From Mesorhizobium sp. (lineage in GTDB: Bacteria; Pseudomonadota; Alphaproteobacteria; Rhizobiales; Rhizobiaceae), in NCBI RefSeq assembly GCF_004962245.1, contig NZ_SUHQ01000011.1, positions 63,103 to 127,102 on the forward strand: a DNA stretch of 64,000 bases, written 5' to 3'. How positions within the stretch are numbered: the first letter of the stretch is position 1; every line of letters starts with the position of its first letter. Positions 17,097 through 25,086 of this stretch are shown one piece after another. The translations under genes were made by a program, and so were the position numbers. Below the pieces are notes generated by a model. It made no database searches and was not told where the DNA came from. It was given only the letters and a program-made list of their open reading frames with translations.

Positions 17097-20000
17097 TCAA
17101 ACCTTGCCCGACACATCGATGACAATGACGGCCAAACGGCCTCTCATCGCCTCGGGCACGAGGCCTTTAAGCATCGTCTCCATCTCCGCTGCCGATTGGG
17201 GCGGGTTCATTCCGTTCGGCGGAGTGGGGATCTGTCTAGGTCTTTTGTCCCCGAACCAGAAGACGCAATAAACACCAAAGCCTTTTGCTTCTGGATCATG
17301 TGCATAAAAGCGTTCAAGCTGCCCCAGCAGCGCCGTCCAAACATCGGCGTGGTAATCCCGTTTTAGTTCGCAGAGGACTTTCCTGCGAGGCATGGCAACA
17401 GAAATATCCGCGCGCTTATCGGCAACCATATGTCCTTCGGGCTCAATCGCGACGCCAACCGGCAGAAGTTGAGGCCTCAACAGCGTTATGAGATCGTCCC
17501 GGCAGGCTTCCTCAGGGCGCGGTGCCGTTGGCTTCGAGAACGGGTCGACATTCCAAAATTGCTTGTAAATGTCGGTGTTCGCCCGCGCGATGCGGTGCGC
17601 GAGATCGCGCATCTGCGCTACAACCAGAGCATGAAGATCCGCCACGGTCGCGGGCGCACCGTTAGCCAGGGCGGCCACCGTTTTGGGCCAGTTGGGCCGC
17701 TCATATTCGGCATCTCTGCGTCGCTGCCGTTGATTAGCAAGCGCGTAAAGGATGTGTGGCTTGTAGGATGCAAGTTGAGGATCGGCCTCTAGCCTGACCA
17801 GCACGTCCGTTGCGGCAGAGCTGGGCGATGCCGAAACAATGTTCGTCAGGATGCGGAAATATTCGGATGCATCCCAGTCATTTGTATCGCCAGACCAGCC
17901 GCTGGACGGATGTGGCGTATCCGGAAAAAGGCGCCCCGTGAGCTGCGCTATGAACTCAAGCTTCGGCAGCAGGGACGTGCCTTCTCCAGGGTTGCCATCT
18001 CGCAGAAACCAGTCACGGTCGCGGAAGTCGAATATGAGTCCCGGATGAGCGGCGGCGCGTTGCTGCACCTCGGTCTCAAAGTCCCCTGGAGCGATCAAAT
18101 AGGCGGTGACAAGCCATAGATCACGTTGGTGTTCATCGACCTTAACCGCGCCGGAAATAACTTGATTGGTAAGCCGAAGGAAGCTTTCATACGTGGCAGG
18201 AATTTTTGCTACTGCGTCAAGAAGATCCGCAAGTCGAAATGGATGTGCGTTCGGAAATTGGCACAAGAGATCAAGCGCAATGTCTCCGCGATAGGCCTCA
18301 AAAATGGGCTCGGTTAAAAGTTCGGTGAGGCCATCCGCGCTCTGCTCATCTTGCGACAAGCGAAGCTGTGCCATCGCCAGATACGCATCTCGCAATACTT
18401 CAGGCCGATGCTCTGCGAGCGCATTGCGCCAAGGATGCACAGTCCACCGTTCCTCACCATCCTGGATAGACGGAACAGGATTAGCTACAGAGAAGACGAG
18501 CATCCCCTTTAGAAAATCGTCGGAAAATCCAGCGAGCCCCTGGCCAGCCAAGCACCGTTCGTTGAGCCCGGCTACGATCGCGAACCACCAATCGTAACGC
18601 TGCCGGTTACCGTAGAGCGCCATTACCTCGGCGAAGCTTGGTAAATCGTTTCGCAAAGGCGCAGCGGCTAGCGCTTCAAGGGCAGCATCTGTACGCTGTT
18701 CGCCAAACTGCGCCGCAATCCGCGCACGGGGCGAAAGGCCGCGCTCTACGTCGCCATAAAGCCCAAAATAAACGCGTGCGATATGTGCGAGCCAGCCAAG
18801 ATGTTCGCCGCTGCGAATTTGCTGAATGTCCCGATCGAAGTCCTGCTGTTGCCGTTCGCGGCTGTCTTCGGCTTTCACATCACGACTGGAGCGACCGTTG
18901 AAGTATCCCTGTGGCAGGTTAGTGGCCACTGCCGCGTCGCGTGCCGCCATAAGGGCTGGGTCATGGTCGGCGCGCGTGTAAAGGTCATCGAAGAGCGCCG
19001 CGCTGTTCGTCACATCGGTCTGGAACGAGAGTGCAAGGCCAACCTGATAGAGAAAGACGCGGCGGTCACTGTCTCTAGTGCCCTCCATCTGCCCAACGAC
19101 GATGTCTGCAAGCGCGGCAGAGTCCAATTCGAATAATGTGGCTTCGCGAAAGCGATTCAAGGCAAGCCAGCGATCCTTGTCAATCGGCATGTTTCTGAAG
19201 AAGTAACCGGCAATCTCGCGAAGACGGTCCGGCGCGTCGCGCATCGCGCTACGCAAATCCCTTGCGCGACTTTGTTGGCCACCCCTGAAGGCCATACGCT
19301 TGCGAAGCCAGTTCATGACGCGGGCCGGATCGAACTCGCCAGACTCTAGCCAAGCTCGCACCAGAACGCGACCACAGAACGAACCCACTTCCCAATTCTC
19401 CGGACCGAAGCCGCCTTCGGGCAATTTCGGCGAATCTATGCCGTCCAGCACTTCAGCAAGATCCGCGACCGGGATGCTATCTGCGAGCTTCCATAGCATC
19501 CCTGTGCTGACGGTTCGCTCCACATGCGCCGACTCGTTGACGAGAGCGATCACATCAGGTGGGCCATATGGATCACCATAAAGAGCTCGTATGATCTCGG
19601 CGCGGAGACGGAGATCGTCGAGGGTACTGCCTAGTTCTGTCTGCATTGCATAGCGAATGACTACTTTACCGGCGTCGCCAAGGCGCACCAGCGCTTCAAA
19701 TGCATGAACCCGCTCTGCATAGGACGAAGCTTGGCGCGCAAGTACTGCAGCAAGATCTGGGAGCAGGGCAGGGATCGGCGTTCCCAGCGACAGCGCGTCT
19801 ATGACCACTGAACGGACGCCGAAACCTGCATCCGGGCTGTTTAGAATTGCGCGGAATTCATCGACCATATCCGGCCGCGCCAGCGCGCCAATGGGCCGAG
19901 ATTGCCAATCTCCGGAACGGAACCAGGGGTTGGAACGCGACAGTTTGTCGAGCGCGCGCACGAGACCCGAGCAGGCAGATGGGGATAGTGCACCTGCATC

Positions 20001-21191
20001 GCCATATGTAAGCACACCGTAGGGATCGGCCTCAATGAGTTGGTCAGCGTATTCGGGCAGCTGAACTGCTAGCCAAGCGTGCAAGCCCCTCAACTCCGCC
20101 GCAGGGTGACCATCCACACCGATCAACGCTGCGACACGACCGAACGGCAAACCGTTACGAACTAGCGCTGCCAAGAATTCCGCCGCAAGAAATTCCGCAG
20201 TCGTGCGATGCGCGTAGTCGACGGTTTCCGGTTCCGATCCGGAGTCAAAAACTCGCCGACCGAGAGCCGCAAGAACTTCTTCCGGGGGGAAAAAACGGAG
20301 CGAGCGATAACTTGGGATGTCGGCGGTTCCCTCCTGGTCGGTCAGGCTAATGGCCTCGACATCGGCGATTAGGCGTGTCGCGCAGATTGCTCCAGCTACC
20401 AGCCGCAATTCACTGGCCGAATACGTCCCAATTCCTGATCGCGCTCGCTCCTGGTTGAATTCTTGAAGCATCAGCTTCGTTGATACCTCGAACAACTCCT
20501 TGCGAGCAGCAGGCCAAGAGCCCGCCTGCACGGCGCGCCATAGCATGATGAGATTCTGGGGGTTTTCGAGGAAGTCTCCAAGGCCGTGATCCTCGGCTTC
20601 GTTGAGGAATGCTGCCGCCGCACCTGTACCTGCGTTCTGCCCTGCCAACACTGCGATCTGCTCAGATCGCGATAAGCTCTCGAGATGGAGAACGCATGCT
20701 TCCCCTTGCTGTTCGAAGAACGGACTAAACGCAGCTAGATCACTTTCGCCGAGCCAGTCAGCTGCTCGACACGAAATCCTTACCTTTCGCGGATTGACGG
20801 CAAAGAGCTTTGTCACGAGTTCATCGACTATGTCTCGGTCGCCTCGGCCGGCCCGTTTCTCGTCAAGCCCGTCGATGAACAGCGGTTGGCCTTGCAGCAA
20901 GGGCGCCGGTGCATTGAGAAAATCGCGTGCCTTAATAAACTTTCCCGGCTCCGCCGCTGCCGATACCCTGAAAAGGTGTGTTTTCCCTGCACCGGGATCG
21001 CCGAGCAGCACGATATTTGCTTGCCCGGCAAAATCTGAAAATGGTCGCGGACTAGCATCTTCAGGCTTGTCTGGCGCGGCGTTTATTCTGCGTACGGCTC
21101 GGGTCATCTCAATCGATGGTGATCTTGGGGGGATCGCAAAGTCGCTGTTATGACTGGCCTGTGTCAACCAGAGCAACAAATGGTCGGCCAT
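17097..21191 (-). CDS. Giant NACHT-type STAND NTPase with C-terminal PD-(D/E)XK nuclease motif
   Basis: A 1364-residue protein, a candidate defence sensor-effector. Residues 55-230 form a P-loop NTPase: Walker A GDPGAGKT at 64-71, Walker B LFIDGLDE at 104-111 with the small-residue D-G-L-D-E signature of NACHT domains, and a sensor-like RISCRAADW. Residues about 250-1200 are mostly amphipathic alpha-helices, as in HEAT- or TPR-type ligand-sensing regions, with no clean repeat consensus. The C-terminal 110 residues carry a PD-(D/E)XK signature: D1262 in RADIS, E1275 and K1277 in CELK, and a downstream QLERFY helix. In characterised Avs proteins, as far as I recall, nuclease effectors are N-terminal, so the C-terminal position is notable. 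The gene is lower in GC than its neighbours and converges on the HNH gene. Confidence 0.8.
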   Translation of the reverse strand: MADHLLLWLTQASHNSDFAIPPRSPSIEMTRAVRRINAAPDKPEDASPRPFSDFAGQANIVLLGDPGAGKTHLFRVSAAAEPGKFIKARDFLNAPAPLLQGQPLFIDGLDEKRAGRGDRDIVDELVTKLFAVNPRKVRISCRAADWLGESDLAAFSPFFEQQGEACVLHLESLSRSEQIAVLAGQNAGTGAAAAFLNEAEDHGLGDFLENPQNLIMLWRAVQAGSWPAARKELFEVSTKLMLQEFNQERARSGIGTYSASELRLVAGAICATRLIADVEAISLTDQEGTADIPSYRSLRFFPPEEVLAALGRRVFDSGSEPETVDYAHRTTAEFLAAEFLAALVRNGLPFGRVAALIGVDGHPAAELRGLHAWLAVQLPEYADQLIEADPYGVLTYGDAGALSPSACSGLVRALDKLSRSNPWFRSGDWQSRPIGALARPDMVDEFRAILNSPDAGFGVRSVVIDALSLGTPIPALLPDLAAVLARQASSYAERVHAFEALVRLGDAGKVVIRYAMQTELGSTLDDLRLRAEIIRALYGDPYGPPDVIALVNESAHVERTVSTGMLWKLADSIPVADLAEVLDGIDSPKLPEGGFGPENWEVGSFCGRVLVRAWLESGEFDPARVMNWLRKRMAFRGGQQSRARDLRSAMRDAPDRLREIAGYFFRNMPIDKDRWLALNRFREATLFELDSAALADIVVGQMEGTRDSDRRVFLYQVGLALSFQTDVTNSAALFDDLYTRADHDPALMAARDAAVATNLPQGYFNGRSSRDVKAEDSRERQQQDFDRDIQQIRSGEHLGWLAHIARVYFGLYGDVERGLSPRARIAAQFGEQRTDAALEALAAAPLRNDLPSFAEVMALYGNRQRYDWWFAIVAGLNERCLAGQGLAGFSDDFLKGMLVFSVANPVPSIQDGEERWTVHPWRNALAEHRPEVLRDAYLAMAQLRLSQDEQSADGLTELLTEPIFEAYRGDIALDLLCQFPNAHPFRLADLLDAVAKIPATYESFLRLTNQVISGAVKVDEHQRDLWLVTAYLIAPGDFETEVQQRAAAHPGLIFDFRDRDWFLRDGNPGEGTSLLPKLEFIAQLTGRLFPDTPHPSSGWSGDTNDWDASEYFRILTNIVSASPSSAATDVLVRLEADPQLASYKPHILYALANQRQRRRDAEYERPNWPKTVAALANGAPATVADLHALVVAQMRDLAHRIARANTDIYKQFWNVDPFSKPTAPRPEEACRDDLITLLRPQLLPVGVAIEPEGHMVADKRADISVAMPRRKVLCELKRDYHADVWTALLGQLERFYAHDPEAKGFGVYCVFWFGDKRPRQIPTPPNGMNPPQSAAEMETMLKGLVPEAMRGRLAVIVIDVSGKV

Positions 21192-21369
21192 CTTCTAGCC
21201 GCTCTATTTAGATGATCAGACGGGTCATTGGCCGATACCTGCTTTGACCTCGGGGTATACGTGGCCTGCTTGCCGGGAGCGCCACCGTGTCACCGTGAGG
21301 GTAATATGCCTTCGGCCAGGGTCTCATGCCCCACTTGCCATCCCTACATCCTTCCCGTAATCTCCCTCT

Positions 21370-21385
21370 GGGAAAACCTTTTCCC
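21370..21385. promoter_or_regulatory. Putative LacI-type operator, upstream of broken lacI copy (distal)
   Basis: GGGAAAA-CC-TTTTCCC is a perfect 7-bp inverted repeat around two central bases. The same box recurs 68 bases downstream and twice in front of the intact lacI gene, which strongly suggests the binding site of that regulator. Confidence 0.6.
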
Positions 21386-21437
21386 AAATCGCTTCGCATC
21401 CGCTGACCTCACCACTCATCACCCCGCAGGCCAACAA

Positions 21438-21453
21438 GAGAAAACCTTTTCCC
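21438..21453. promoter_or_regulatory. Putative LacI-type operator, upstream of broken lacI copy (proximal)
   Basis: GAGAAAA-CC-TTTTCCC, one base off the distal box, 23 bases before the ATG of the truncated lacI copy. Confidence 0.55.
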
Positions 21454-21476
21454 AACTAAGGAATCCGCCACCCTCC

Positions 21477-21827
21477 ATGTCCTCTGACGCCTCGCCAGCG
21501 CCTGCACCCGTCACCCTCCGCGAGGTGGCCGCCTCCGCCGGCGTCAGCGTCGCCACGGCGTCAAAAGCGCTGAACGGGCAGGGGCGGATGACCCCCGAGA
21601 CGCGTGAGCGGATTCGCGAGACGGCGCGGCGGCTGGGCTTTCGGCCGAACAGCCTTGCGCAGAGCCTGTTGCGCCGGCGCTCCTTCACCGTCGGACTGCT
21701 CACCAACGATACCTATGGCCGCTTCTCGCTGCCGCTGATGTCCGGCGTTTCCGATGCGCTGGTCGATGCAATACCGGCTTTCAGCAGTCCTTCGCGGATG
21801 TGTTGCGCATCGGACTCCTGGGCATAG
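21477..21827 (+). pseudogene. Truncated LacI-family regulator (5' duplicate)
   Basis: The first 96 or so codons duplicate the intact lacI gene at 23956, with five residue changes and a two-residue gap: the helix-turn-helix (PVTLREVAASAGVSVATASKALNG) and hinge are present. Homology stops abruptly at about 21766 after SDALVD, and the frame runs on for 20 unrelated residues to a stop at 21825-21827. The whole ligand-binding domain is missing. The promoter region with two operator boxes is also duplicated. It overlaps the 3' end of the cyclase gene on the other strand. If expressed, it could yield a DNA-binding domain without an effector domain. Confidence 0.8.
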
Positions 21828-23488
21828 TGCAGGGTGGCGATAAATGAATCGAGGTCGAATTGGGGATCGAGCGTTCTGATCTTGCCTAGATGTGCGGCGG
21901 CCGCGATTTCGTCGCCGAGCCAGCCGTAGCAGGCAGCGGCGAAAGCGTGCTGAATCGAGTCCATGGTTGACAGATGCATGAAGGCTTCGATCGCCTCGCC
22001 ATACTGGCGCGCGGCGAAATGCGCCTTTCCCAGATGGCTCCAGAACCTCTCCGGGTGGTGCGGGTTCAACTGCATTGCCTTGCGGATCCATTCAATTCCC
22101 TCTTCCGGCCTCCCCAGCCACGTCAATAACTCGCCTTGCTGCACCACCACGAGGTCGTAATTGGGATTGAGGGCGAGGGCGCGCTCTTGATGGTAGCGCG
22201 CTGTGGTCAGCTCATTGTTGTTCACGTTCACTGCGGCGAGGATGCGGTGGACATCGGCATCGTTGTTGTCCAGCGCCAGCGCCCTGTCCAGCGCTGCCAT
22301 GATGTTGTTCCAGACGGCATCCCTGTCTTCGCACCAGTTATGGACCCAGGCCTGGCCAAGAATGCAGGCCCGCCAAGCATGGGCATGGGCATAATCGGGA
22401 TCGAGCGCGACGGCCCTGTCTATCAAGGTTTGCGCGCGTTCGTTATCCGCAATCGTGCTTCGGTGATGCAGCACCTTGGCAGCAAGCACACATTCATACG
22501 CGGCCATGTTTGCAGGTTTCGCCCGCGCGAGCTGGTCCCGCTGAGCCGCCTCGACACGACCGGGCAGCGTGGCTGCGATCGCCGCGGTCACCTCATCCTG
22601 AATCGCGAATATGTCGTCCAGCTTCCGGTCATATTTGTCTGCCCAAAGATGAGCGTCATTCGCCGTGTCGATGAGCTGAACCGTCACGCGCACCCTGTCG
22701 CCGATCTTGCGGACGCTTCCCTCCACCAGGTATTGGACGTCGAGTTTCTCGGCCACCTCGCGCACATTCACGGCGCGGTTCTTGTAGACGAAGCTGGAAT
22801 TGCGCGAGATGACGAACAGCTCATGGTGGCGGGACAGTTCGGTTATGATGTCCTCGGTCAGTCCGTCCGCGAAAAATTCCTGCTCGGGGTCGCCGCTCAT
22901 GTTGTTGAATGGCAGCACCACTATCGAAGGTTTCGAGATGGATCGCTTTGCCTCGACTTCTGGCAGGACAGGACTGTCAAACCCAATGCGATAGAGGCGA
23001 ACCGGGCGGCTGATGTTCTTTAGCGTCTTCTCGCCCAGGTCCTCCATGGCAATTTCGAGACGGTCGGCAATTTGGGTCGCCACCGCTGCGGTCACGCAGA
23101 TACCGCCGACGTCGGCAAGTTGCTCGATGCGCGAGGCAATATTGACGCCGTCGCCGAAAATGTCCTCATCGTCGAAAATGATGTCGCCGAGATTTATGCC
23201 GATCCTGAATTCGATACGCCGTTCTTGCGGCACATCCGAATTGCGCCGTTTCATGCGCTGTTGGATTTCCACGGCGCATTTCACGGCATCGGTCACGCTC
23301 TGGAACTCAACGAGCATGCCGTCTCCGGTGGTCTTGATGATCCGGCCCTTGTTCTTCGCGATGGCGGGATCGACCAGTTCTATGCGATGGGTCCGAAGGC
23401 GTGCGAGCGTGCCGGATTCGTCGGCCTCCATTAGCCGACTGTAGCCCGCCATATCGGCAGCCAGAATTGCGGCCAGTCTCTGTTCCAT
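21713..23488 (-). CDS. Class III adenylate/guanylate cyclase with TPR region
   Basis: A 591-residue protein common in rhizobia. Residues about 1-175 form a class III nucleotide cyclase domain (LAAILAADMAGYSRLM with the metal Asp, TTGDGMLVEF, GINLGDI, FGDGVNIASRIE). A TolB-like region follows from about 190 (SIVVLPFNNMSGDPEQEFFADGL), then TPR repeats to the end (AVALDPDYAHAHAWRA, ALALNPNYDL, AMQLNPHHPERF). It should make cAMP from ATP in the cytoplasm. ATG 23488 gives the usual MEQRLAAILAAD; a TTG 12 bases upstream is possible. The last 17 codons are antisense to the truncated lacI copy, so the natural C-terminus was replaced by recombination. Catalytic parts are intact. Confidence 0.88.
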   Translation of the reverse strand: MEQRLAAILAADMAGYSRLMEADESGTLARLRTHRIELVDPAIAKNKGRIIKTTGDGMLVEFQSVTDAVKCAVEIQQRMKRRNSDVPQERRIEFRIGINLGDIIFDDEDIFGDGVNIASRIEQLADVGGICVTAAVATQIADRLEIAMEDLGEKTLKNISRPVRLYRIGFDSPVLPEVEAKRSISKPSIVVLPFNNMSGDPEQEFFADGLTEDIITELSRHHELFVISRNSSFVYKNRAVNVREVAEKLDVQYLVEGSVRKIGDRVRVTVQLIDTANDAHLWADKYDRKLDDIFAIQDEVTAAIAATLPGRVEAAQRDQLARAKPANMAAYECVLAAKVLHHRSTIADNERAQTLIDRAVALDPDYAHAHAWRACILGQAWVHNWCEDRDAVWNNIMAALDRALALDNNDADVHRILAAVNVNNNELTTARYHQERALALNPNYDLVVVQQGELLTWLGRPEEGIEWIRKAMQLNPHHPERFWSHLGKAHFAARQYGEAIEAFMHLSTMDSIQHAFAAACYGWLGDEIAAAAHLGKIRTLDPQFDLDSFIATLHYAQESDAQHIREGLLKAGIASTSASETPDISGSEKRP

Positions 23489-23849
23489 CGCTTGAACCAA
23501 AAACGAAGCCTATCCTTCCTGGGCTGCCAAATCCAGCAATTTGGGTTTGTGGCTGAATCAAGAAGTCTTCCTACCGCAGCAGCAAGAAAAGCGGATCAGA
23601 ACCTTCCGCCCTCCGCCAAGTGGCTGCGAACTCGATCGCATCAATGGCGGGAGACGCTCCGATCCGCGCGGCGTCAGACCGGAAACGTCCGATATGAGCA
23701 CGAGTTGGGACCATAGTGGCTGCACTCGCTGACGTCTGCAAATGGCGCAAAGCGGTCATAGATCACGCACCTAGCAAGAAATCTTAGACACGCCCAACAC
23801 CAAATCTATCCCTCTTGCCATCCCCGCATCCTTCCCCTAATCTCCTTCT

Positions 23850-23865
23850 GAGAAAACCTTTTCCC
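23850..23865. promoter_or_regulatory. Putative LacI-type operator before lacI (distal)
   Basis: GAGAAAA-CC-TTTTCCC inverted repeat, 106 bases before the lacI ATG. It pairs with an identical box 67 bases downstream, a spacing that could allow looping by a tetramer or two dimers. Confidence 0.6.
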
Positions 23866-23916
23866 AAATTGCCCGCATCAGCTGACCGCACCAATCAGCA
23901 CTTCGCAGGCCAACAA

Positions 23917-23932
23917 GAGAAAACCTTTTCCC
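23917..23932. promoter_or_regulatory. Putative LacI-type operator before lacI (proximal)
   Basis: Identical box GAGAAAACCTTTTCCC 24 bases upstream of the lacI ATG, overlapping where ribosome binding or transcription would begin, which fits autorepression. Confidence 0.6.
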
Positions 23933-23955
23933 AACTAAGGAATTCGCCGCGCATC

Positions 23956-25011
23956 ATGTCCTCCGACGCCTCGCCAGCGCCCGCCAAGACGCCCGTCACC
24001 CTCCGTGAGGTGGCCTCCCTTGCCGGCGTCAGCGTCGCGACGGCCTCAAAAGCGCTGAACGGGCAGGGGCGGATGACCGCCGAGACGCGCGAGCGGATTC
24101 GCGAGACGGCGCGGCGGCTCGGCTTTCGCCCCAACAGCCTGGCGCAGAGCCTGTTGCGCCGGCGCTCCTTCACCGTCGGGCTGTTGACCAACGACACCTA
24201 TGGCCGCTTTTCGCTGCCGGTCATGTCGGGCATTTCGGATGCGCTGGTCGACAAGGGCGTCTCGGTGTTCCTCTGCAATGTCGAGGACGACCAGCGCCTC
24301 GGCCAGCTCCATGTCGATGCCATGCTCGACAAGCGCGTCGACGGCATCATCGCCACCGGCAAGCGCATCGACCGCCATCTGCCGGTCGACCTGTCCAATC
24401 TCGGCGTTCCCGTGATTTACGCCTTCACCCAGCCCGATCCCGGCGCCATCGCCTTTGTGTCGGACGACGCCGGCGGTGCGCGCCTGGCGGTCGAGCACTT
24501 TTGGCGGCTTGGGCGGCGGCGCATTGCCCACGTCACCGGGCCGGCGAGTTTTGCCGTGGTGCACACGCGGGCGCAGGCCTATCGCGACGTGCTGACCGAG
24601 AACGGCTTGCCTATCATGGAACCGTTGCTTGGCTCGTGGTCGGAAGCGTGGGGTCACGAGGCGGTGAAGAAGCTCTTCGACGGCAAGCTGTCGAAGAGTG
24701 GGGGCGAAAAGCCCGATGCCGTCTTTTGCGGCAACGACCAGATCGCGCGCGGCGTCATCGACGCGCTGCGCGAGCGCGGCCTTGGCGTGCCGGACGATGT
24801 CGGCGTCATCGGTTTCGACAATTGGCAGATCGTGGCCGAGGCGACCCGCCCGCCGCTGACCTCCGTCGACATGAACCTGGCGGCACTCGGGCGCGAGGCC
24901 GGCCTCACTTTGCTTTCGCTCGTCGGCGGCGAACCCGCCGCGCCGGGCATCCGAAAACTGCCGTGCCGGCTGGTGGTGCGTCAGTCATGCGGCCGTCCGC
25001 CGGACGGCTGA
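23956..25011 (+). CDS. LacI-family transcriptional regulator of the sugar ABC/GH127 operon
   Basis: A 351-residue regulator. Residues about 12-60 form the LacI helix-turn-helix and hinge (TLREVASLAGVSVATASKALNG, RRLGFRPNSLAQSL). The rest is a periplasmic-binding-protein-like effector domain (FTVGLLTNDTYGRFSLPVMSG, VDGIIATG, FVSDDAGGARLAVEHFW, IAHVTGPASFAV, DAVFCGNDQIARGVIDAL, VIGFDNWQIV). It lies just upstream of the transporter and glycosidase genes on the same strand, so it probably senses an arabinofuranose-like sugar and represses them and itself through the paired operator boxes. The ATG at 23956 aligns with the conserved start of the truncated copy. A 5' duplicate lies upstream. Confidence 0.9.
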   Translation: MSSDASPAPAKTPVTLREVASLAGVSVATASKALNGQGRMTAETRERIRETARRLGFRPNSLAQSLLRRRSFTVGLLTNDTYGRFSLPVMSGISDALVDKGVSVFLCNVEDDQRLGQLHVDAMLDKRVDGIIATGKRIDRHLPVDLSNLGVPVIYAFTQPDPGAIAFVSDDAGGARLAVEHFWRLGRRRIAHVTGPASFAVVHTRAQAYRDVLTENGLPIMEPLLGSWSEAWGHEAVKKLFDGKLSKSGGEKPDAVFCGNDQIARGVIDALRERGLGVPDDVGVIGFDNWQIVAEATRPPLTSVDMNLAALGREAGLTLLSLVGGEPAAPGIRKLPCRLVVRQSCGRPPDG

Positions 25012-25086
25012 GACCACGCGCCGTGCGATCGGCATTTGCCGGGACGCGCGGCCGAACAGGGAGGAGAACCAATGAGGAGGAGAACC

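Larger units (their letters stand above)
23489..23955. other. Intergenic region between cyclase and lacI, including duplicated lacI promoter
   Basis: The first 320 bases contain no gene I can support. From about 23812 the sequence is the second copy of the lacI upstream region, matching 21335 onward with scattered changes, including two operator boxes. The duplication therefore covers promoter plus the first third of lacI. Confidence 0.6.

Noticed and set aside
16995..17366. Small rightward frame of 123 codons at the NACHT 3' end
   Set aside because: It lies almost wholly antisense to the NACHT C-terminal nuclease codons and has no ribosome site or domain.
16089..21191. HNH and NACHT genes as a single operon
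   Set aside because: They are convergent on opposite strands, so they cannot be co-transcribed; only co-localisation can be claimed.
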